Assembly (NCBI RefSeq): GCF_026241335.1
Contig: NZ_JAPHAV010000002.1
Location: 310,001-374,000 of the forward strand
Source: Ochrobactrum chromiisoli
GTDB taxonomy: Bacteria; Pseudomonadota; Alphaproteobacteria; Rhizobiales; Rhizobiaceae
DNA: 64,000 nucleotides
Direction of reading: 5' to 3'
Part shown: in pieces, positions 35,998 to 44,416 of the stretch
How positions within the stretch are numbered: the first letter of the stretch is position 1
How the letters are laid out: every line of letters begins with the position of its first letter
Translations under genes and position numbers: made by a program
Notes under the pieces: generated by a model
Told to the model about the DNA's origin: nothing
The model's input: only the letters and a program-made list of their open reading frames with translations
The model's database searches: none

Positions 35998-37755
35998 TTA
36001 CTCGGACTTTGTTTTGCCAAGCGCGAAAGTGTCAGCGAGCACGCGGTAAACATCGCTCTGTTCCATGTAGCCACGCAGCTCCTCAGAACCTGGACCCGTT
36101 GCCTGCAGAACGACATCGTCGACCGCGTGAACGCCGCTATCATCTTCTTTCGGGATGTTGCCCTGAACAAAGACTGCGCCCGGAACGCCCTTATAGGCTT
36201 CATTGGCTACATATTCGCCCTTCTCATTCTTAACAGCAGGCACGAAAGCGCCATCCATTTTTGGACGGAAGGTTTCATAATGATCCGGGCCATTGTTGGC
36301 CGAAAGGAACAGACGACGCGACACGTCGATACGATCCGGGTAACCGTCGCCATTGGTGTCTTCGTAATTCGGGAATCCGGCGGCATCATAAGTGCCGACC
36401 TTTTCGCGCATTTCATCCCCCGGCTTTTCATCATCGACCGTACCGATGATCGCAACGCCATGGGTATGATCGCCGGTGACAATGATCAGCGTATCCGGAT
36501 TCTTTTCAGCAAATTCACGGGCAACCCCAACAGCCTTGTCGAACTCAATGGTTTCGACCAGTGCGCGGTCCCAATCCAGCGGATGACTCATCTTATCCAC
36601 CGACGCAGCTTCAACCATCAGGAAGAATCCTTCCGGATTTTTGGAGAGCTTTTCGAGAGCAGTCTTGGTCATTTCCACAAGACCCGGCTGGTTCGGGAAT
36701 TTGTCAACCGTGCCCTTCTTGAGGAATTCACGATCAAGCGTCACATCGAGGTTGCCAGTATGGAAAAGACCGAGCAACTTATCCTGATTGGACGTACCCG
36801 ATGCAGCAAGCTCATCCTTGCTTGTAACCAGCGCGTAACCGGCATCCTTGAACAACTGGATATAGTCCTTGTCGTCCTTGCGCTTGGAACCCGGAACATC
36901 CTTGGCGAGGAAATAAGCCGACCCACCACCCAAAAGCACGTCCGGCTTCACATTATACATCATGCCGACAATATCAGCCTTGTCGGAACGCTTGCGTGTG
37001 TGTGCAACCAATGCCGCAGGCGTGGCGTCCTCAAGTTCGGCTGTTGAAACAATGCCAATCGACTTTTTGGTTTCGCGCCGCAGAGCCTCTGCAATGGTTT
37101 CGACCTTTGGATCGTCCTGGGTATCAGGCGTGCGGTCAGCATAAACGCCAAGTGCATTCACGCGTGACTTATGCCCCGTCATATAAGCCGACATGGTGTT
37201 GGCACTGTCAGTTGCAATCGAATGGGTGGACGATGTGCCAATGAAAGCGACTGGCGGAATATCATCCATGTTGAGGCGGCCATTGGCCTTCCCCTCAGTC
37301 ATGCCCTTCGACATAATACGGGCGCCGGTACGGTGAGCAACCGAGAGACCGTCAGCAAGCAGGAAGATAATATTCTTCGCCTTGGCTTCCTTGCCGGTCG
37401 AGTAAACATCCCAGTTGACAGACCTGGTTTCATCACCGGCGGAAACTTCAACCTTATAATCGCCAGCCTTGCCGATTGTCAGGCCACGCAGAATAAGCGC
37501 AGAACCCAGAACCTTATCTTCAGCCCCCTTTTCTTCAGCGGTAAAGTCGGCTTTGCTGCCGAATACAGCCTCGTAGTCCTGACCATTGACGGTAACTTTC
37601 ACGTCCTCGGGCTTCACGACCTTATCGAACTCAACCTTGAAATCGAAAGGCGAATTAACAAGGATTGTCGCCCGGTCAATCGGGTAGACGGTTGCAGCGC
37701 CAGCCGCTGTCGTCAGCATGGTTGCGGAGGCAAGAGAGAGAAGCAGTCTGCGCAT
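35998..37755 (-). CDS. Alkaline phosphatase (PhoA superfamily), exported
   Basis: A 585-residue periplasmic enzyme with Sec signal MRRLLLSLASATMLTTAAGA. An extra N-terminal beta domain (about residues 25-130) precedes the catalytic domain, which has the first metal aspartate in NIIFLLADGLS, the nucleophile Ser in ATDSANTMSAYMTGHKS, and the Zn ligands in DHTHG (IIVTGDHTHGVAI). The protein is longer than E. coli PhoA (471). It hydrolyses phosphomonoesters and needs Zn/Mg. Start at ATG 37755 behind GGAGA; the frame could be extended to 37854 but the signal peptide would then be internal. A PHO-box match lies 53-70 bases upstream. The following three genes on the same strand encode the CPFC protein and an ABC transporter. 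Confidence 0.92.
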   Translation of the reverse strand: MRRLLLSLASATMLTTAAGAATVYPIDRATILVNSPFDFKVEFDKVVKPEDVKVTVNGQDYEAVFGSKADFTAEEKGAEDKVLGSALILRGLTIGKAGDYKVEVSAGDETRSVNWDVYSTGKEAKAKNIIFLLADGLSVAHRTGARIMSKGMTEGKANGRLNMDDIPPVAFIGTSSTHSIATDSANTMSAYMTGHKSRVNALGVYADRTPDTQDDPKVETIAEALRRETKKSIGIVSTAELEDATPAALVAHTRKRSDKADIVGMMYNVKPDVLLGGGSAYFLAKDVPGSKRKDDKDYIQLFKDAGYALVTSKDELAASGTSNQDKLLGLFHTGNLDVTLDREFLKKGTVDKFPNQPGLVEMTKTALEKLSKNPEGFFLMVEAASVDKMSHPLDWDRALVETIEFDKAVGVAREFAEKNPDTLIIVTGDHTHGVAIIGTVDDEKPGDEMREKVGTYDAAGFPNYEDTNGDGYPDRIDVSRRLFLSANNGPDHYETFRPKMDGAFVPAVKNEKGEYVANEAYKGVPGAVFVQGNIPKEDDSGVHAVDDVVLQATGPGSEELRGYMEQSDVYRVLADTFALGKTKSE

Positions 37756-37807
37756 ATCAAGAATCTCCACTGTGTAAAGCGTGTGGAGACGCTGATAAGA
37801 AAAATAG

Positions 37808-37825
37808 ATGACACTGGTATAACAG
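37808..37825 (-). promoter_or_regulatory. PHO box upstream of alkaline phosphatase
   Basis: Read on the minus strand: CTGTTAT-ACCA-GTGTCAT. The alphaproteobacterial PhoB consensus is CTGTCAT-N4-CTGTCAT, so there is one mismatch in each heptamer and exact spacing. It is 53 bases before the phosphatase ATG. This predicts induction by phosphate starvation through PhoR-PhoB. Confidence 0.72.
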
Positions 37826-38021
37826 TCGGGCCGTTTAGGCTCAGGACTCATCAACTAAAACGATTGCGGCAGCATTCTGTGAAAGCCATTCATTTTATTT
37901 GATAAAGCAATTAAATCCGCAATATCGCCATTCAGGCTGAGTTCACTATTTAACAGCTAACGATTGTGTGAAGCTGTCGCACTTTGCTCTAAATTAGCAA
38001 ATATCGATGGTAGCCATCAAG

Positions 38022-38045
38022 GGACATCACCCAAAGGTGATGTCC
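38022..38045. other. Perfect 10-bp stem-loop in the leader of the OmpA-domain gene
   Basis: GGACATCACC and GGTGATGTCC pair perfectly around CAAA. No U-run follows. It lies 140 bases before the ATG at 38185 and just upstream of a composite palindromic repeat. It may be an RNA leader element or part of the repeat cluster. Confidence 0.6.
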
Positions 38046-38062
38046 GCAATATCCGCCTTTGA

Positions 38063-38172
38063 TAGAGCGGTCTCGGGACAAGCAGAAGCTTCCGAAGCTG
38101 CCGCTCTATTTTATTGAATTCTACGCATTTCCTAATGTGAAATCGGCTCACGCTTTTGCTGGAAATGCTCTA
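38063..38172. repeat. Composite palindromic repeat, about 110 nt, Bru-RS-like
   Basis: It begins TAGAGC and ends GCTCTA. Inside are a hairpin TAGAGCGG...CCGCTCTA (38063-38108, with nested AGCTTC-C-GAAGCT) and the 44-nt element GCATTTCC...GGAAATGC (38125-38168), which has the same ends and length as the copy at 12702-12745. Size and terminal inverted repeats recall the 103-105-bp Bru-RS palindromic elements of Brucella; identity cannot be confirmed here. It ends directly before the TAAGGAG ribosome site of the next gene. Confidence 0.65.
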
Positions 38173-38184
38173 AGGAGCTGCGAC

Positions 38185-40368
38185 ATGTCTATTCGTTCGA
38201 AGCGCTTGATGCTTCTTGCAACGGTCGTCTTACCGGCACTCACAGTGTCTATGATTACGCAGCCTGCGCGCGCGGAAACGCCTAATGCACTGATATTGCT
38301 TGCGCAAGATAGCAGCGACCAGCCATCTGACGATCAGGGCCTGCAACAACAGCAGGAAGAAGAGCTCAGACGCGCTCAAGAAGAGGCGCGCCGTGCAGCC
38401 GAAGAGCAGCAACGTGCGGCGGAGGAAGAAAGCCGCCGTCAGGCAGAGGAACAGCAAAGAGCCGCTCAGGAAGAAGCCGACCGTCAGGCGCAGGAGCAGC
38501 AGCGTGCCTCCGAGCAGGCTCAGCGCGAAGCCGCAGAGCAACAGCGGGCAGCTGAACAGCAGCGCTTGAACGAAGAGGAATTGCGCAAGCAGGCCGAACA
38601 GGCGCGTCAGCAGGCTGAAGAACAGCAGCGTGCCGCAGAAGAGGAAATGCGGCGCCGCGCTGATGAAGCGCAAGAGGCCGCACAGGAAGAAGCCAAAAAG
38701 CAAGCGCGCGAACAAGAAAAGGCCGTGGAAGAAGCAAAGCGTCAAGCTGCGGAACAGCTGGCCAATGAAGAACAGCAGAAGGCTATCGAGGAGCAGGCCC
38801 GCCAAAAGGCTGCTGAAGAAGCAGCAAAACAGGAGGCGGAGAAGCAGCGTTCTGTTGAAACACCGCCCGCACCTGTTGATACTCATGAGCCGGACGCGCC
38901 TGTTCGTGAACCAGAGACGAATCCCGAACCGCCCGCACAGTCAGCAGCGCCCGATGAGAACAATCAGGCAGCACCAGAGCAGCGAGCACCGGCGGAAGTG
39001 CCAGTGAAAACTCCGACCGAGCAACCAGTCGAACAGCCACGTGCGCAGCAGCAGGACCAACCAGCCGCCCCCACAGAGGCAATCGTTGATCCGCGCACCA
39101 ATGCGGACAATCAGGAAATAGCCAAAGATCCCGCAAAGACCGACGACACTGTGGTTCTTCCGATCGAAAATGGTGCGGCGATCCTTGACAGCGACAAAGA
39201 CGCTGACAATCGCGGTGGGCGTCAATCACGCGAGGAGCGCCGCAAACAGCGCGAACAGCAGCGTGCAGCAGAAGAAAACATTGTCCCACCCACAGATGAT
39301 GCCGCCGCGCAGGTTGCAATTCCTGACGCTGTGAAGGCTGAATTGCCCAAAAGGATGGAAGCAAATCTCAGAGAAGAAGGCGTTCGTAAAGAACAAGCCC
39401 CCGTCTTTGCCGTGCCGGACACAACGAATATTATCAACAATACGGTTGTGAATAATACCGTAGTGAATAATACGACTGTCAATAATGTAAACAACATCAA
39501 TAACAACGTGACGAATGTTAAAGTTATAGAGCAGGTAGACAATCGCGTCATTCTGGAAACTGGAGATCGTATCTTTGTACGTGGGGATGACCGCCCTCGC
39601 CTGCGTCGCGATGCCAAACGTTCCTATTATGACGAACTCCCCGGTGGACGCTTGCGCGAAACAATCGTGCGCCCTGACGGTTATGAAATCGTGACTGTTT
39701 ATAATCGCTATGGCGATATTATTCAGCGATCCCGTATAGATGATGATGGCAATGAATATCTGATGATGTATGCGCCTGACTATGATGATGGGCCGCGCGC
39801 GGCAATTGTCGATGTGGGCTATGATCTGCCGCCGATGCGTCTGACTGTGCCGGTTCGTGATTATATCATCGATGTTGCCGACGATCCCGATCGGGACTTC
39901 TATAATTTCCTCGCAAGGCCGCCTGTGGAGCGCATCGAACGCGTCTATACAATTGACGAAGTCAGACACTCAGCGCGTCTACGCGATAAGGTGCGTCGTA
40001 TCGATCTTGATACAATTCACTTTGCAACAGGCAGTGCGGAGATATCGCTGTCTCAGGCCAAAACCCTGCGCAAAGTTGCGGATGCAATGCATAAAGTGCT
40101 TCAGAAAGATCCCGGAGAAACCTTCTTCATTGAAGGTCACACAGACGCAGTCGGTTCGGATTTGTCCAACCTTATTCTCTCTGACAAGCGATCAGAATCG
40201 GTTGCGAGCCTGTTAACCGAAGTCTATGACATCCCGGCTGAAAACCTGGTAACGCAAGGCTATGGCGAACGCTTTCTGAAAATCCGCACGCAATCTGCGG
40301 AACAGGAAAATCGACGTGTTACGATCCGCCGGGTTACGCCGCTGATACGTCCTGTCGCCCAACGGTAA
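38185..40368 (+). CDS. Exported OmpA-domain protein with long coiled coil and Asn-rich repeat
   Basis: A 727-residue envelope protein. Signal peptide: MSIRSKRLMLLATVVLPALT...ARA (about 30 residues). Residues 50-235 are an Ala/Glu/Gln/Arg-rich predicted coiled coil (repeated EEQQRAAEEE-type units). A Pro/Glu-rich linker follows. Near 415-440 is a five-residue repeat (NNTVV NNTVV NNTTV...). The C-terminal OmpA domain (about 610-727: IHFATGSAEISLSQ, EGHTDAVGSDLSNLILSDKRSESV, GYGERFLKI) binds peptidoglycan. ATG 38185 with TAAGGAG is chosen; the frame from 38059 runs through the repeat element. It likely anchors or tethers the outer layers to the wall. A peptidoglycan-type enzyme gene lies next to it, convergently. 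Confidence 0.85.
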   Translation: MSIRSKRLMLLATVVLPALTVSMITQPARAETPNALILLAQDSSDQPSDDQGLQQQQEEELRRAQEEARRAAEEQQRAAEEESRRQAEEQQRAAQEEADRQAQEQQRASEQAQREAAEQQRAAEQQRLNEEELRKQAEQARQQAEEQQRAAEEEMRRRADEAQEAAQEEAKKQAREQEKAVEEAKRQAAEQLANEEQQKAIEEQARQKAAEEAAKQEAEKQRSVETPPAPVDTHEPDAPVREPETNPEPPAQSAAPDENNQAAPEQRAPAEVPVKTPTEQPVEQPRAQQQDQPAAPTEAIVDPRTNADNQEIAKDPAKTDDTVVLPIENGAAILDSDKDADNRGGRQSREERRKQREQQRAAEENIVPPTDDAAAQVAIPDAVKAELPKRMEANLREEGVRKEQAPVFAVPDTTNIINNTVVNNTVVNNTTVNNVNNINNNVTNVKVIEQVDNRVILETGDRIFVRGDDRPRLRRDAKRSYYDELPGGRLRETIVRPDGYEIVTVYNRYGDIIQRSRIDDDGNEYLMMYAPDYDDGPRAAIVDVGYDLPPMRLTVPVRDYIIDVADDPDRDFYNFLARPPVERIERVYTIDEVRHSARLRDKVRRIDLDTIHFATGSAEISLSQAKTLRKVADAMHKVLQKDPGETFFIEGHTDAVGSDLSNLILSDKRSESVASLLTEVYDIPAENLVTQGYGERFLKIRTQSAEQENRRVTIRRVTPLIRPVAQR

Positions 40369-40373
40369 TGAAA

Positions 40374-40415
40374 CCCAAGCACAGGGTCAGGCATCCGCCC
40401 GGCCCTGTGCTTGGG
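40374..40415. terminator. Perfect 13-bp hairpin between converging envelope genes
   Basis: CCCAAGCACAGGG pairs exactly with CCCTGTGCTTGGG around a 16-base loop. It starts five bases after the OmpA-domain gene and 16 bases before the end of the convergent gene. A bidirectional terminator is likely although no U-run is present. Confidence 0.7.
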
Positions 40416-40430
40416 ATCGGATCCCTGCCG

Positions 40431-41552
40431 TCATAAAACTGAAGCCACGCGCGACGGCGTCGGATTCATATGTTCAACAACGATCAATTGATCAAACTCG
40501 CCGCGCTTAAAGGCGCGCAGAAAACGCTCGTAGTTCTTGAACACAACGCAGCCGTTGGAATCGCCATTTCGTCCCAGCATATAGGTATGCGCAAGAAGAC
40601 CATCGCGATTATGTGGATTGCGGCCATCAACCGGCGTCAGGCGAATTGCTGCCACACCATGAAACAAGCTTTCGCGCATCCGCAAATTGTAAGTATGCGG
40701 TGGTGTTGCACCACGGTTTTTCTGTGTGACAGAACGCGGATTATCGCGCATCGGGCCAATGCCTGAATGCGCCTCCAGTTTTTCACCGTTCGGCAAATAG
40801 ACGGTTGCGGCAGAAATATCATAAATCGCTGCATGCTTAGCTGTCGGTGATCGAAACAATCGTCTGAGAAGGCCCTCGTGCTTTGGCTCTTCGGTCTTTT
40901 CAGTCGCCGGTGCGTAGGCCAGTTTTGCAGCCTCTTGCTTGCGCGGCTGTGCAACAACTGGCTTACGCGACGGCAGCGGTACATCTTCAGGCACAAACAA
41001 TTCAGGCGCTGCTTTAGCAGAAGCCTGCAATGGAACCCGATCAGGAGCAGTTTGAGGGACAACTGTCACCGCCGGGCTTGCTTCGGCTGCCGGAGTAAAC
41101 GGCACGCGCTCAGCGCGAGGTTCGATTATGGGCGCTACTGCTGCCGGCTTTTCTTCAACGATACCTTCGGCGCCGATATCAGCAATAATATTGGCATCGT
41201 GATCCAGCTTGTTACGATGCCAATCGAGATTGGAATAAGGCATATTGGCAGTATAGGCTTCGATAAAACGTTGACGGATCACATGATCTATACCGATTTT
41301 GTGATTAACCACTCCAAGCTGTCGTGGCATGGCTTCGGGTAAACGTCGCATAACCGGGGCGAAAGGTACAAAAGCAGGCAAAACCGCTTCCATAACGCCG
41401 AATGCCCCTATCATGCAGCTGCCTGCAATCAGCCCGGCACAGGTAAATGTAACAAAACGCGCCAGTTTGCTGCGCTGCTGTGCAGTAAAGGGTTTCCAGA
41501 TATTTATATTAAACTGAAATCTTGAATCAAATGTATCTGTAACCAGCGCCAT
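40431..41552 (-). CDS. DUF2778 L,D-transpeptidase-like membrane-anchored protein
   Basis: A 373-residue protein with a single N-terminal membrane helix (about residues 31-60), a Pro/Ala-rich linker (about 130-230) and a C-terminal domain of the DUF2778 type. The motif HTYMLGRNGDSNGCVVFKNY contains the SxGC-like catalytic Cys and upstream His expected of L,D-transpeptidase-related enzymes. Such proteins are thought to act on peptidoglycan cross-links in Rhizobiales, where 3-3 linkages and outer-membrane protein attachment are common. Only a weak ribosome site precedes the ATG. It converges with the OmpA-domain gene. Confidence 0.72.
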   Translation of the reverse strand: MALVTDTFDSRFQFNINIWKPFTAQQRSKLARFVTFTCAGLIAGSCMIGAFGVMEAVLPAFVPFAPVMRRLPEAMPRQLGVVNHKIGIDHVIRQRFIEAYTANMPYSNLDWHRNKLDHDANIIADIGAEGIVEEKPAAVAPIIEPRAERVPFTPAAEASPAVTVVPQTAPDRVPLQASAKAAPELFVPEDVPLPSRKPVVAQPRKQEAAKLAYAPATEKTEEPKHEGLLRRLFRSPTAKHAAIYDISAATVYLPNGEKLEAHSGIGPMRDNPRSVTQKNRGATPPHTYNLRMRESLFHGVAAIRLTPVDGRNPHNRDGLLAHTYMLGRNGDSNGCVVFKNYERFLRAFKRGEFDQLIVVEHMNPTPSRVASVL

Positions 41553-41741
41553 TGTACTAAACCCGAATAAAATAAAATTTCGAGCCAGCCCTTTGCAACA
41601 AGAATTCGGCGAAAAAGCGAATAGGTTTGTTTCGAAGCGCTGACTGGAAAGCCATGCCCAGCATGAAGAATTATGGTAACTAAATTATTTACGCTCCGAA
41701 TTTTAGCAGGAGATATAATGAAAATTTGCTCAACAATTATA

Positions 41742-42911
41742 TCAAGCCGTGAGAAGATAATCAGCATGGACGGCGCTCGGGAACTCGTGCCCTTCAACAC
41801 CCACTCGATTACGGCCTCGCTTTTTTACGCGCATCAAAGCTATGTCGGCGCGCTCGGCGGCTGCCCATAACGTCTCACGTTGGCGCAGCATTGCAATGCC
41901 GAAACTGCTGGTCGCCCGGCGCCCAGGAGGCAAAACCGAAAAAGGATAGCGCGCAATTTTGTTACAAAGCCTATTGCCGAACATTTCACATTGCTCCGGT
42001 GTACCTTTTACAAGCAATAGAAACTCCTCCCCGCCAATGCGAGCAACGATACTGCTGCCATCTGCGATGCTGCGTAGCAGGTTTGAAAACTCTATCAGCA
42101 ATTGATCACCGGCGGCATGACCGAAGTCATCGTTAATTGCCTTGAAATGATCAATGTCAGCCATGATAATGGCATGATTTTGGTAATCCTCCGTGGCTAG
42201 CCACTTGTTTGCATATCGTTCGAGTCCGCGGCGGTTGAGGATACCGGTCATGGGATCTGCATCCCGCTCATGCTGCAATTCGTTGATGACATCAGAGGTT
42301 GCGACCACCAAAATCAGAAGACCTAACAATACCCCTGCGAAGGAAAGTCCGATCGTGGCGATCCCCCAATACCGCGACTCGACAAGCTGCTCAGGGCTTA
42401 AGACGTCATTGAGCATTCCAATTGTGAAAACACTGCGCAAAAAGAAATGGGCTGCGAAAACAATCAGCGCATCGTGAAAAATACGCTCAACCCAATCGCC
42501 TTTGCGCCATTCCCGAGACTTGAAACAAAGAATGGTCAGCAAAGAGCCCAAGCCAAAGTTGGCAGCTGTTGTCATGTCCCCGTAGGGCATGCCCGCATGC
42601 GTCATATAACCGATACTAATCAGCGTTATTGCGCAGATGAAGCTACCTGCAAATGGTGAAAACTGCTTCCCAAGCCGCAGCATGACCGCTTCGCAAAACA
42701 TAAGACACGCAGCAAGATAAAACGCCGTTGCCACAAGGGCCGCAACCTCAAGGCGCGGAAAAACCTGCAATATCTGGACCAGCAACCCACATGTGAAAGT
42801 TGCAAAGCTCAATCCGAAAAACAGCATATGCCTGCGCTTCATATCCAGCATCCATACGCCGCATATCGTCGTTGCAAATAGCATGATCAGCAAAGGTGGG
42901 ACGAACTTCAC
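41742..42911 (-). CDS. Membrane-bound diguanylate cyclase (GGDEF)
   Basis: A 389-residue protein: six to seven N-terminal helices (residues 1 to about 205), then a GGDEF domain with DPMTGILNRRGLER, the ADIDHFKAINDDFGHAAGD metal-binding segment and the active-site motif GGEEF (ARIGGEEFLLL). All catalytic residues for making cyclic di-GMP from two GTP are present. The product-inhibition I-site (RxxD five residues before GGEEF) is absent: the position reads SIVA. The start is GTG (42911) with AGGA upstream. No periplasmic sensor domain of known type is seen, so the membrane part is likely the sensor. Monocistronic. Confidence 0.9.
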   Translation of the reverse strand: MKFVPPLLIMLFATTICGVWMLDMKRRHMLFFGLSFATFTCGLLVQILQVFPRLEVAALVATAFYLAACLMFCEAVMLRLGKQFSPFAGSFICAITLISIGYMTHAGMPYGDMTTAANFGLGSLLTILCFKSREWRKGDWVERIFHDALIVFAAHFFLRSVFTIGMLNDVLSPEQLVESRYWGIATIGLSFAGVLLGLLILVVATSDVINELQHERDADPMTGILNRRGLERYANKWLATEDYQNHAIIMADIDHFKAINDDFGHAAGDQLLIEFSNLLRSIADGSSIVARIGGEEFLLLVKGTPEQCEMFGNRLCNKIARYPFSVLPPGRRATSSFGIAMLRQRETLWAAAERADIALMRVKKRGRNRVGVEGHEFPSAVHADYLLTA

Positions 42912-43392
42912 GTGTAATCCTGCAGGTTAAAAAACAGTTAAAAATTCAAATTCAATGTTACTTCGAACGACATACAATTTAGAAAGTCAAGGTAAGTTTT
43001 GTTGATTATAAGTAGATCTGAATTTAAGTTTCAGAGTATATTTTATAAGTGAAAACTAATAATTGATGATAAACAATCATATCGAACGGGCACATGATCA
43101 TCGGGGTGTCTTTTATGGAATTTTTTATCCACAGATACAGTAAGTGATCATGTCTGCGGCGTAGCGATTTCTCAGCATCTATTCATCGGGATTGAAATTG
43201 ACGCTTTGAATCTCGTCCGACATTTGTGCGGCCCTCTCGCCAACAGGTGCCCAGTGGAGCCAAGTCACCGGTATTACCTGTTACTAATTATATTGCGGGC
43301 TTGGTACAGAGTTAACAAAATGCCATTTTATTGCTTCACGCCTTGTCCATCCCAAAGGGCATAAGGATGCTGCCTTATTGCGGAGAAATGAA
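42912..43392. other. AT-rich non-coding region between divergent GGDEF and exonuclease genes
   Basis: About 480 bases with no supported gene. It contains the two divergent promoters. A 9-base inverted repeat, ACATGATCA (43092-43100) and TGATCATGT (43145-43153), is spaced by 44 bases and could be a looped operator. Nothing else stands out. Confidence 0.4.
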
Positions 43393-44388
43393 ATGCGCCA
43401 TCAGTTCGACCTCTTTACTCCTCCCGTTGTGGATGAGGAAAAACGGACAGCACGGCGCCCTGCCCGCGCCAGAACCGGAAAAATGACGGGTCCTGATGAA
43501 GCGGAAATGGTCAAACTTCTTAAAGACAGCGGGCGTTACCGCATATTACAGCGCCTTGATCCACCGCCGACCGTGCCAGATGCTGATAAGCTCGCTTTTC
43601 CAAGGCTTGGCGTTGTGGTCGATACGGAAACAACAGGGCTGAGTGCCGCGCAGGAAGAAATTATCGAAATTGGTGCAGTGGCCTTCCGCTATGCGGATGA
43701 TGGATCAATTGGTGATGTCTGCGCAACTTTTAGCGCCTTGCAGGAGCCATCGAAGCCCATTCCGGCAGAAATAACCCGCATCACCGGCATTACGGATGAA
43801 ATGGTTGCAGGACAGATTATTCCGCGCGCAAAGCTGGAAGCGCTGATCTCTCAAGCTGACATTATCATCGCGCACAATGCGGGCTTTGACCGGCCTTTTC
43901 TGGAGCGTTTTTCGCCGGTTTTCGAGAACAAGCCCTGGGCCTGTTCGGTCAAGGAAATCGATTGGACGGCGCGCGGGTTTGAAGGAACCAAGCTCGGCTA
44001 TCTGATCGGCCAGAGCGGATATTTCCATAATGGTCACCGGGCCGAAGATGATTGTCAGGCGCTGCTTGCCGTTTTGAAGGAAAAATCGGGAAAGACCACT
44101 CCTTTTGCCGAATTGCTCAAATCAAGCCAGAAATCGCGGCTGCGAATTTATGCCGAAAACAGCCCTTTTGAAATGAAAGACAAACTGAAAGAGCGCCGCT
44201 ATCGCTGGTCAGATGGCAGCGATGGACGTCCGAAATCCTGGTGGACGGAAATCGGGGAAGATGAACTCGAGGCCGAACTCGAATATTTGCGCACGGAGAT
44301 TTACGCGTGGCGCGATGCCGATCCGCTGATCCAGAAGCTCACCGCAGTGGATCGTTATAAAGAACGTTCGCCACTCAGACCAAAATAA
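43393..44388 (+). CDS. DnaQ-like DEDDh 3'-5' exonuclease
   Basis: A 331-residue exonuclease. The three Exo motifs are visible: GVVVDTETTGLSAAQEEIIEIGAVAF (Exo I, about residues 75-100), AHNAGFDRPFLERF (Exo II) and HRAEDDCQALLAVL (Exo III with the catalytic His). It belongs with epsilon-like proteins, but the C-terminal 120 residues (ELLKSSQKSRLRIYAENSPFEMKD...WSDGSDGRPKSWWTEI) are an extra domain not found in replicative DnaQ, so this is an accessory nuclease. Start at ATG 43393 after CGGAGAAA; the TTG at 43378 is less likely. Confidence 0.85.
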   Translation: MRHQFDLFTPPVVDEEKRTARRPARARTGKMTGPDEAEMVKLLKDSGRYRILQRLDPPPTVPDADKLAFPRLGVVVDTETTGLSAAQEEIIEIGAVAFRYADDGSIGDVCATFSALQEPSKPIPAEITRITGITDEMVAGQIIPRAKLEALISQADIIIAHNAGFDRPFLERFSPVFENKPWACSVKEIDWTARGFEGTKLGYLIGQSGYFHNGHRAEDDCQALLAVLKEKSGKTTPFAELLKSSQKSRLRIYAENSPFEMKDKLKERRYRWSDGSDGRPKSWWTEIGEDELEAELEYLRTEIYAWRDADPLIQKLTAVDRYKERSPLRPK

Positions 44389-44394
44389 GAAAAA

Positions 44395-44411
44395 GGCCGC
44401 ATGACGCGGCC
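44395..44411. terminator. Bidirectional terminator between exonuclease and amidase genes
   Basis: GGCCGC and GCGGCC (6 bp) around ATGAC, with A-rich sequence on one side (AGAAAAA) and ATTTTCT on the other. It lies six bases after the exonuclease stop and six bases after the amidase stop on the other strand. Confidence 0.75.
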
Positions 44412-44416
44412 ATTTT

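Noticed and set aside
36127..37047. 306-residue plus-strand open frame opposite alkaline phosphatase
   Set aside because: Antisense to catalytic-domain sequence; no independent support.
37813..37826. ACTGGTATAACAGT read as a possible Zur box for the phosphatase/ABC genes
   Set aside because: The imperfect dyad does not match the alphaproteobacterial Zur consensus (GTTATAACATAAC-like), whereas the same bases fit the PHO box with exact spacing.
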